Of a DNA stretch of 37,928 nucleotides, positions 32,876-37,928 are shown piece by piece; position 1 is the first letter of the stretch; every line of letters begins with the position of its first letter. The stretch is from positions 1 through 37,928 of the forward strand of contig JALSOP010000097.1 of NCBI GenBank assembly GCA_026986435.1, in the 5' to 3' direction. Both the position numbers and the translations under genes were made by a program. This DNA is from Desulfurococcales archaeon (lineage in GTDB: Archaea > Thermoproteota > Thermoprotei_A > Sulfolobales > NBVN01). The notes beneath the pieces were generated by a model. It worked only from the letters and a program-made list of their open reading frames with translations, ran no database searches and had not been told where the DNA came from.

Positions 32876-33155
32876 GTTTTCTCGGCTGCAGAGCCTGCTT
32901 GCTGTAGATCGCTATAATCGTTGCTTCCTTACCGCACTGGGGGCACTCGACCTTCTTGCCCACGTAGTCCCCTTTACTGAAGTCTCTCTCTACTTCATGC
33001 CCATCCACGCACCTGATCAGTGTCTTAATCGATGGTTTCTCCTGCTGCTCCGCCTTCCTGGGGAGCATAGAGAAGATGAGAAGAGTGAGCATCGCGGCTA
33101 GCATTAGGAGGAGGATGATTGTGTAGGTATCTATCTCGTTGAGGAGCTGCACCAT
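32871..33155 (-). CDS. Small membrane-anchored zinc-ribbon-like protein
   Basis: The 94-residue protein has an N-terminal membrane helix (about 11-31, YTIILLLMLAAMLTLLIFSM) and a soluble part with Cys 49 in IRCVDGHE and a C-x2-C pair in CPQCGK. These could form a small metal-binding ribbon, though only three Cys plus a His are seen. The start is ATG 33155, six bases after the stop of the DUF1512-type gene, so they form an operon. Its stop lies inside the 5S promoter. No family function is known to me. Confidence 0.7.
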   Translation of the reverse strand: MVQLLNEIDTYTIILLLMLAAMLTLLIFSMLPRKAEQQEKPSIKTLIRCVDGHEVERDFSKGDYVGKKVECPQCGKEATIIAIYSKQALQPRKP

Positions 33156-33161
33156 CGCACA

Positions 33162-34250
33162 TCACCTTATGCCAACCGTGTTGCCGACGCCCACGATCAC
33201 TACGGGTTCCTCGGGCGGGAGTTTCCTTATGATTTCCTTGATTACCTCCACAGCTTTCCTCACCCCCTTGACGATCTCCTCCTTCATCGTCGTTATTGCG
33301 TCCTCCTCGCTCATCTTGATCACGACAGCGTAGAGGGGCACGCCCTTCTCTGCCGCAACCCTCTCCATCTCTATCTTCTCTGGCCCGGGATCGCCTATAG
33401 CCGCGCCGACGCCGTAGGCCACCTCACCTGTCTCCTCGCTCTCTAGCTTGAGGGCCGCGTCCACGGTGATTATAGCTGAGACCTTGCCTGCTTCTTCAAC
33501 AACCTTGCGGAGTGCCTCGCCAGGGTAGCCAACGCTTGAGCCGGGGCCCTTCGCCTTGATCGCTAACACCCTCCTTCCCTCGACGGTGCCCTCCAGCACC
33601 AGCGTCTCCTCAACGACCTCCCTCTCGGGGACGTCGTGGGAGAGGAGGTACCTCACTGCTAGGGGCCCGGCACCGTCCCCTACCGGGGTGCCGCTGGCGA
33701 AGGAGTCCATAGCGTTGTCGTACGTCTTAGCTAGGCGGACTATCATCGGCATTTCGAGGGCTAGCTGCATCATTAGTATCCAGTTACTGTACTTGAGCCC
33801 GAGCTGGAAGTAGTGCTTCACGAGCTTGTTTATGAGTACAAGCACAGAAACGATCTCGAACATTACCTCGGCGTTCTGCCTGACCTCCTCGGGCGCGTCA
33901 GGGAATATCCCCTTGACGTAGGCCTTCACACTCTTGTTTCTCTCCCTGATCAGGTGCCTGAGCCTCTTGATTATATCGGTCGGTTCGAGGCTGACGGGAG
34001 ATATGAGGAAGTAGTTGTCCACGAAGTCGTCTATCGCCTTGCCGGGGTCTTTGAGACCCTGCTCGCTCAGGTATTTCACTGCCTTTCTCCTAGCGTCCTG
34101 CTCTATTTCGAAGAGCTGGATTATGCGCTTTCGGATGTAGGAGGACCACCTCCATAGCTGGATCCTTTGGGGTATGTCGGTGAAGTTCAGTAAGAAGGAC
34201 GACAGTATCAGCAGAACTAGGAGCGTGGATGTCCAGTCCTCGCCAGCCAA
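33162..34250 (-). CDS. DUF1512-like archaeal membrane-associated protein
   Basis: The 362-residue product has one N-terminal membrane helix (LLVLLILSSFLLNF, about 9-24), then IPQRIQLWRWSSYIRKRI and a long helical region. The C-terminal alpha/beta half contains GDGAGPLAVRYLL (about 195-207), AIKAKGPGSSVGYPG (about 232-246) and PVVIVGVGNTVGIR at the end. The overall pattern fits the archaeal DUF1512 family, whose function is not established. The start is a TTG at 34250. The leader includes a 16-base palindrome beneath the TATA box, so this gene and the small one after it are probably repressor-controlled. Confidence 0.7.
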   Translation of the reverse strand: MAGEDWTSTLLVLLILSSFLLNFTDIPQRIQLWRWSSYIRKRIIQLFEIEQDARRKAVKYLSEQGLKDPGKAIDDFVDNYFLISPVSLEPTDIIKRLRHLIRERNKSVKAYVKGIFPDAPEEVRQNAEVMFEIVSVLVLINKLVKHYFQLGLKYSNWILMMQLALEMPMIVRLAKTYDNAMDSFASGTPVGDGAGPLAVRYLLSHDVPEREVVEETLVLEGTVEGRRVLAIKAKGPGSSVGYPGEALRKVVEEAGKVSAIITVDAALKLESEETGEVAYGVGAAIGDPGPEKIEMERVAAEKGVPLYAVVIKMSEEDAITTMKEEIVKGVRKAVEVIKEIIRKLPPEEPVVIVGVGNTVGIR

Positions 34251-34257
34251 TCTTCCC

Positions 34258-34273
34258 AGCCCTAGCTAGGGCT
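34258..34273. promoter_or_regulatory. Perfect 16-base palindrome at the DUF1512-gene transcription start
   Basis: AGCCCTAGCTAGGGCT reads identically on both strands. On the minus strand it lies about 20 bases after a TATA box (GTTTATATTA, 34283-34292), covering the expected start site near 34262 and ending 8 bases before the TTG. The position is that of an archaeal repressor operator; a dimeric regulator is expected. An RNA hairpin in the leader is the alternative. Confidence 0.55.
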
Positions 34274-34300
34274 AGCTCCGAGTAATATAAACTGTGGTTC

Positions 34301-35215
34301 CTACGTCACTAACTCCGGGTTGGTCGTAATGTACACCCCGCTGGATGTGACATAAACAGTCTCCTCGAACTGGGCAACCATTCCTCTCCCGGCCTCAACA
34401 AGTACTGGGTACTGGGTGAGGATCTTCTTGGCGACGAGGCCCCTAAGCGCTCCCCTGACGGCATCTATGTCCCCGAGGTCAACCAGCCACCTCTCACAGA
34501 AGGGAAGGGTACTAAACCTGGACCTTATCACATCTAGTACCTCGGCCTCGAACCCAGAGACACTGCCCCTGATCGACCTAAGAGCGAATATCTGGATCGA
34601 TGAGCGATCCTCGACAACATACCCCCTCCCGTTGGTGCCGAAGGGCTCGATAGCGTACGCGCCGCCTGAGCGGAATCGGCCTATCGCGAGGGCGTCCCTG
34701 TAGTTCGGTATGTACTCGCCCCCATGGATCTGGTAGCGCCCGAGGGAGTGTCCGGAAAGGTTCTTTATGGGCTTGAAGCCCGCCGCCTTTATCTCTCTCT
34801 CTATAACGAAACCTACATCCCTGAACCTGGCGCCGGCACGTACCTTTTTCAGGGCCTTGAGGAGAGCGGACCTAACTGCCTCAGCTAGGGACTCGAACCT
34901 ATCGTCGAGAACTATCGTTATCGCTGTGTCAGCTATGTAGCCATCCACATGAACCCCTATGTCGACCTTGACAACCGCTCCCTCCGGGACCACCTCAGTA
35001 TCGCCCACGTAGGGTGTTCTGTGAGCCGCCACGTGGTTTATCGATATGTTGGTTGGGAAGGCTGGTGCGGCACCACGAGATCGTATAAGCTCCTCAATCT
35101 CTTCAGCGATCTTGAGTATCGGTGTCCCCGGCCTCACTATCTTCTCAGCCAGCTTCTTTGCCTCGAAGGCTATCTCTCCCGCACGCATGTATTTCTCAAG
35201 TTCCTTGCCGTCCAC
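34301..35215 (-). CDS. map: Methionine aminopeptidase, type II
   Basis: The pita-bread metal ligands are all present: D85 in VDIGVHVDG, D96 in IADTA, H156 in SGHSLG, E190 in IEPF, and a final Glu in QFEETV near 280. The substrate-binding H65 is in NHVAAHRTP. The type II insertion (about 195-265) is present, and the 304-residue length is normal for archaeal enzymes. It removes the initiator Met from nascent proteins. The GTG at 35215 is used, with an AATAATAATTTG promoter element near 35245-35256 on the minus strand. It is divergent from the UPF0173 gene. Confidence 0.97.
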   Translation of the reverse strand: MDGKELEKYMRAGEIAFEAKKLAEKIVRPGTPILKIAEEIEELIRSRGAAPAFPTNISINHVAAHRTPYVGDTEVVPEGAVVKVDIGVHVDGYIADTAITIVLDDRFESLAEAVRSALLKALKKVRAGARFRDVGFVIEREIKAAGFKPIKNLSGHSLGRYQIHGGEYIPNYRDALAIGRFRSGGAYAIEPFGTNGRGYVVEDRSSIQIFALRSIRGSVSGFEAEVLDVIRSRFSTLPFCERWLVDLGDIDAVRGALRGLVAKKILTQYPVLVEAGRGMVAQFEETVYVTSSGVYITTNPELVT

Positions 35216-35314
35216 ACCTAGTCACCCCAGTGCTGAGGTCACGCAAATTATTATTGGTTGTGTCTAAAGTTAATCATTAATCTCTTCACCAACAAATTTG
35301 ATCTGGTGAGAGCA

Positions 35315-35998
35315 ATGAAGGTCACGTGGTACGGCCACGCTGCATTCAAGGTCGAGATAAAGGGGAAGAAGTTCCTTGTTGATCCATGGATAAGCAACCC
35401 TAAGTCACCGCTCAAGGACCCTGCCCAGGTCGGCGACGTGGACTACATAATAGTCACGCACGACCACGGCGACCACCTCGGTGACGCCGTACGGATCATG
35501 AGGCTCGCTAGGAACGCCAAGCTAATAGCCATATTCGAGATAGCCAATAAGGTGACTCAAGAACTGGGTAGCAATGACAGGGTAATCGACGCAAACATCG
35601 GCGGCCCAATAAAGCTCGGCGACGGCTTCTGGGCTGTTCTAACCCCAGCATACCACTCCAGCAGCGTCGGCCACCCGACAGGCGTGGTCTTTGGCAACGA
35701 TGAGGAGAGGGCCTACCATGCTGGCGACACAGGGCTGTTCTACGACATGAAGCTGATCGGGGAGCTCTATAGGCCCAGGGTGGCGATGCTCCCGATAGGC
35801 GGCCACTACACGATGGGGCCGAGGGAAGCCGCTAAGGCGGTGGAGCTCCTGTTGCCGGAGTACGTCATACCGATGCACTACGGCACTTTCCCAGTGCTGT
35901 GGGGTAGGCCTGAGGAGTTCGAGAAGTACGTTAAGGAGTTTGTTGGCGAGAAGGTTAAGGTGAAGGTTCTCAAGCCCGGGGAGACCGTGGAACTCTAA
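35315..35998 (+). CDS. UPF0173 metal-dependent hydrolase (metallo-beta-lactamase fold)
   Basis: The 227-residue protein begins TWYGHAAFKVEIKG and has the H-x-H-x-D-H motif in THDHGDHLGD (about 53-62), a later His in PAYHSSSVGHP, the metal-bridging Asp in YHAGDTGLF, and a C-terminal PMHYGTFPVL. These are the family's full metal site. The natural substrate is unknown. The ATG at 35315 has GGTGAG 4 bases before it; the open frame to 35258 adds residues with no family match and is rejected. Confidence 0.94.
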   Translation: MKVTWYGHAAFKVEIKGKKFLVDPWISNPKSPLKDPAQVGDVDYIIVTHDHGDHLGDAVRIMRLARNAKLIAIFEIANKVTQELGSNDRVIDANIGGPIKLGDGFWAVLTPAYHSSSVGHPTGVVFGNDEERAYHAGDTGLFYDMKLIGELYRPRVAMLPIGGHYTMGPREAAKAVELLLPEYVIPMHYGTFPVLWGRPEEFEKYVKEFVGEKVKVKVLKPGETVEL

Positions 35999-36041
35999 AA
36001 TCGAGAGATTTTTCAGGCCCATTTAGTCGAGCCCGTGTTAA

Positions 36042-36090
36042 TCAGCCCTGCGTGGATTCTTCACAGCTCCGCCCTTCCGAGCCTCATCAT
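36042..36090 (-). ncRNA. C/D box guide sRNA
   Basis: On the minus strand, the 49 bases parse exactly as C box ATGATGA, 12-base guide GGCTCGGAAGGG, D' box CGGA, 3-base linker, C' box GTGAAGA, 12-base guide ATCCACGCAGGG and D box CTGA. Outer boxes are perfect and the inner pair is degenerate, as is common. The two 12-base guides are the archaeal standard. Flanking TTA/TAA could pair as a short terminal stem. It would direct 2'-O-methylation at the target base paired to the fifth guide base before each D box; the RNAs targeted are not identifiable here. It lies antisense to the UbiX promoter. Confidence 0.75.
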
Positions 36091-36128
36091 ATAATCTCGC
36101 TCATAACATATCGATAGTGTGTGAGGTT

Positions 36129-36728
36129 ATGAAGGTTGTAGTAGCCCTCACCGGCGCCTCCGGGCTCGTGTATGGGCTGCGGCTTCTTCAGGTACTGTGG
36201 GAGCTAGGGCACTCCGTTATAGCTGTCTACACCTCAGCATCCGTGGAGGTCGCTAAGCACGAGTGCTTGGGCACTGACTTCGTTGGGGTAGTGGGGAGGT
36301 TCGCGGATGAGGTCTACAGCGACTCCGACTTATGGGCCCCTATATCGTCGTCATCGAATATGCCGGACGCTGGCGTTGTGATCCCCTGCTCCCTACACAC
36401 TCTCTCCGAGGTAGCTAGGGGAGGTAACAGCGGCCTAGTTGCTAGAGTAGCCAATAACCTCCTCCGCCTAAGGCGTCCGCTGGTTCTCGTCGTTAGGGAG
36501 ACGCCTCTCAGTCTACCGGACCTGAGGAACATGGTCGCCGCGTCTGAGGCTGGAGCGATCATACTGCCCGCATCGCCAGCCTTCTACATAAGGCCCTCCA
36601 GCGTAGAGGAGATGATAGATTTCATCGTTGGTAAGGTACTGGATGTTCTCGGCATTGAGCACGGGCTCTACAGGAGGTGGGGAGCAATCAATCGAAGAGG
36701 TCCCGATCCCTGCGCCCGTATCTCCTAG
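36129..36728 (+). CDS. ubiX: UbiX-type flavin prenyltransferase
   Basis: The sequence follows UbiX throughout: VVALTGASGLVYG (3-15), SSSSNMPDAGVVIPCS, SEVARGGNSGLVARVANNLL, LVLVVRETPLSLPDLRNMVA and ILPASPAFYIRP. The enzyme attaches a dimethylallyl group to FMN, making prenyl-FMN for UbiD decarboxylases. In archaea one such partner is the decarboxylase of the modified mevalonate route, so a UbiX is expected even without ubiquinone. No UbiD gene is in this window. The ATG at 36129 has GTGAGG upstream and a CATATAAT element near 36088-36095. Its 3' end overlaps the convergent Arg/Gly-rich gene by 41 bases. Confidence 0.95.
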   Translation: MKVVVALTGASGLVYGLRLLQVLWELGHSVIAVYTSASVEVAKHECLGTDFVGVVGRFADEVYSDSDLWAPISSSSNMPDAGVVIPCSLHTLSEVARGGNSGLVARVANNLLRLRRPLVLVVRETPLSLPDLRNMVAASEAGAIILPASPAFYIRPSSVEEMIDFIVGKVLDVLGIEHGLYRRWGAINRRGPDPCARIS

Positions 36729-37131
36729 CGAGCTTACTCTCAACCCTCTCTTCTACGTCCTCGCTCTCAATCTCTTTGAAGAAGTCGTCCGTGCTTTCCT
36801 TGAACTTTACCGCGAAGGCGCAGCGCCCGTCCGGGAGGAGGGCGTGCCTCTCGCAGTATCCGAACTGGCAGCGCCATCCGATGCACTTGTCACCTATCCA
36901 CCTACACCTAACCTCGTTGATTGTGTGACCCCTCACCACTTTCTTGACGAGTATCTTGGCATTCTTGGAGCACTTGAAGAACGGACATAAGGGGTTACAC
37001 ATGCCGTTGATGGGCATTGGCCTCCTCTGGTCGTACCCCCTCGGACCCCTTCTAGGGTACCTCTCGCGTCCCCCGAAGCCCCGTCCGTGCCTGCGCCTTT
37101 GATTCCTGAAGCTACCACCCGACTTATCCAA
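36688..37131 (-). CDS. Arg/Gly-rich, Cys-rich putative RNA- or metal-binding protein
   Basis: The 147-residue protein starts with about 40 residues dense in Arg and Gly (RRRHGRGFGGRERYPRRGPR), like RGG-type RNA-binding tails. It continues with CNPLCPFFKC (about 45-54) and C-x6-C-x4-C-x4-C-x9-C (about 77-104), eight cysteines able to hold zinc or an Fe-S cluster. An acidic then basic C-terminus (ESEDVEERVE, RRYGRRDRD) follows. The TTG at 37131 has AAGGTGG 8 bases upstream. I do not recognise the family. It is next to the tRNA-splicing endonuclease gene on the same strand, so a role in RNA handling is plausible but inferred. Confidence 0.75.
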   Translation of the reverse strand: MDKSGGSFRNQRRRHGRGFGGRERYPRRGPRGYDQRRPMPINGMCNPLCPFFKCSKNAKILVKKVVRGHTINEVRCRWIGDKCIGWRCQFGYCERHALLPDGRCAFAVKFKESTDDFFKEIESEDVEERVESKLARRYGRRDRDLFD

Positions 37132-37192
37132 GTCTGTCCACCTTACCCCACAACCTTGTTGTGCCTTGCGCTTTGGGGGATCGTCATATAGT

Positions 37193-37753
37193 CTATGGCC
37201 TCAACCACTTAAATACTATGAATGATTGGCGGAAACCATATGAGATAGCTATTATGAGGTCCTTCCTAACCGAGTGAGCCACCCTACCCCACCCAACGAG
37301 GTCCCCGGGGTCGACGATCTGAGCAGACTCCAGCACCTTCAGTAAGTAGGGGGCGTGCTCCTTGCCGGGGGCCTCCCTGTATAGTGCGAAGTCCGCGCCG
37401 TACTTGAGGGCGGACCTTATGACCAGGCCCGCTTGCCTTAATCTAATATAGACTGGGTAGATGAGCCTAAACTCCCTTATGTGCTCTGACGCTATCTTTT
37501 TCAGATTCTCGCAGTCTAGCATCTCACCATCAGGGGAAGAGACATCCAGCTCACCTACCTCACAGAGATAAGTAGCCTCTATGAGGGATAGCTCGAGAGG
37601 TGGCTCAACCTCTTCGGGGGACTTCGGCTTCCTTATCGACAGAGGTTTCCCGAAGAATCCGAGGGAGAATACTCTCTTGGCGTCATCCTTTCCGAACACA
37701 ACGACCTTCGACCCTATGAGGACACCCCTTGGCTTGCCCTGTTGCTCCGTCAT
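37193..37753 (-). CDS. endA: tRNA-splicing endonuclease catalytic subunit (EndA)
   Basis: The 186-residue protein carries the catalytic triad of EndA: Y125 in LKYGADFALYREAPG, H133 in KEHAPYLLKV and K164 in HSVRKDLII. The length matches the short catalytic subunit of crenarchaeal heterotetramers, which also need a structural subunit not seen here. It cuts bulge-helix-bulge motifs such as the one in the tRNA-Met at 31777. The ATG at 37753 overlaps the preceding stop (ATGA), so it is translated with the upstream gene. Confidence 0.96.
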   Translation of the reverse strand: MTEQQGKPRGVLIGSKVVVFGKDDAKRVFSLGFFGKPLSIRKPKSPEEVEPPLELSLIEATYLCEVGELDVSSPDGEMLDCENLKKIASEHIREFRLIYPVYIRLRQAGLVIRSALKYGADFALYREAPGKEHAPYLLKVLESAQIVDPGDLVGWGRVAHSVRKDLIIAISYGFRQSFIVFKWLRP

Positions 37754-37928
37754 AGCTGCAGCGATATTACCCTAATGTATGCGCCCATTCTCTTTAGGAG
37801 GTCTGCGGCTGACTCTATTTTATCGATCATTTCCCGGATTAGTATGAACCTGCTGATGCCGCCCTCAAGGTACTTTAGGGTCGCTAGCCCGAGTTCCCTG
37901 TATGTCTCATCTATCGATACCTCCAGCT
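37750..37928 (-). CDS. C-terminal end of a helical protein, possibly PhoU/DUF47-like (cut by window edge)
   Basis: The last 58 codons of a gene entering from the right edge end in a TGA that overlaps the EndA start by 4 bases. The residues are helical and amphipathic (ETYRELGLATLKYLEGG, then REMIDKIESAADLLKRMGAY), with the I-E-x-A-A-D pattern seen in PhoU/DUF47 helices. The fragment is too short to assign with certainty; the reading frame itself is well supported. Confidence 0.55.
   Translation of the reverse strand, partial: LEVSIDETYRELGLATLKYLEGGISRFILIREMIDKIESAADLLKRMGAYIRVISLQL

Noticed and set aside
32705-33101. Two plus-strand open frames over 5S rRNA and the small membrane gene
   Set aside because: They are antisense to a 5S rRNA with conserved core and to a better gene; the apparent protein is translated rRNA complement.
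1-37928. CRISPR array, insertion sequence, integrase or long inverted repeat
   Set aside because: I looked for regularly spaced repeats, transposase or recombinase motifs and flanking repeats and found none; the S-layer heptad repeats are the only notable repeats.

Overview
The window reads as a chromosomal segment of a hyperthermophilic crenarchaeon (Thermoproteota), most likely near the Desulfurococcales/Pyrodictiaceae. This placement is inferred from several features. There is a lone 5S rRNA gene with its own TATA box. A tRNA-Met has a canonical bulge-helix-bulge intron, and a short crenarchaeal-type tRNA splicing endonuclease is encoded nearby. GTG and TTG starts are common, leaders are short or absent behind BRE/TATA promoters, and the gene content is archaeal (Lhr helicase, type II methionine aminopeptidase, Lrp regulator, membrane-anchored S-layer protein). 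Coding density is very high. No gap without a gene exceeds 300 bases, and many genes overlap by 4-60 bases. I see no CRISPR array, insertion sequence or integrase.

Layout. 1-5938 (minus): an Lhr helicase, a PfkB-type sugar kinase and a GT2-GtrA glycosyltransferase in an overlapping series, followed by an Hrq1/MrfA-like helicase cut by the window edge. 6031-7085: a SpoIIM-like membrane protein, a small unknown protein and a possible C/D box sRNA. 7086-8370: an NDP-sugar pyrophosphorylase coupled to a degenerate GDPD-like protein. 8444-11860: a 1119-residue S-layer protein with a coiled-coil stalk, a C-terminal membrane anchor and a strong promoter. 11951-16946: a five-gene overlapping operon (DUF447 flavoprotein-like, OPT-type transporter, FtsX/MacB-like permease, small membrane protein, ABC ATPase). 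16979-20526: pterin-cofactor genes (MptE, RFAP synthase, MptN-like ligase) interrupted by an oppositely oriented GlcNAc-1-P transferase homologue. 20536-26417: an Lrp regulator, several unknowns, a CitG-like protein, a rhomboid protease, a metallophosphoesterase, a zinc ribbon protein and a YjbQ-family protein. 26554-27385: a lower-GC pair ending in a C2H2 zinc-finger gene. 27443-31666: a very large secreted subtilisin-like protease. 31777-32845: tRNA-Met (intron), a macro-domain gene, tRNA-Gln and 5S rRNA. 32871-37928: a DUF1512-type protein with a palindromic operator candidate, methionine aminopeptidase, a UPF0173 hydrolase, a convincing C/D box sRNA, UbiX, an Arg/Gly- and Cys-rich protein, EndA and a PhoU-like fragment.

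Together the genes point to three themes. One is construction and processing of a glycosylated S-layer envelope (sugar activation, lipid-linked glycan enzymes, S-layer protein, secreted protease). Another is synthesis of a tetrahydromethanopterin-like C1 carrier. The third is RNA maturation (tRNA splicing, C/D sRNAs). The least explained elements are the OPT+ABC operon with DUF447 and its position back-to-back with the pterin genes.
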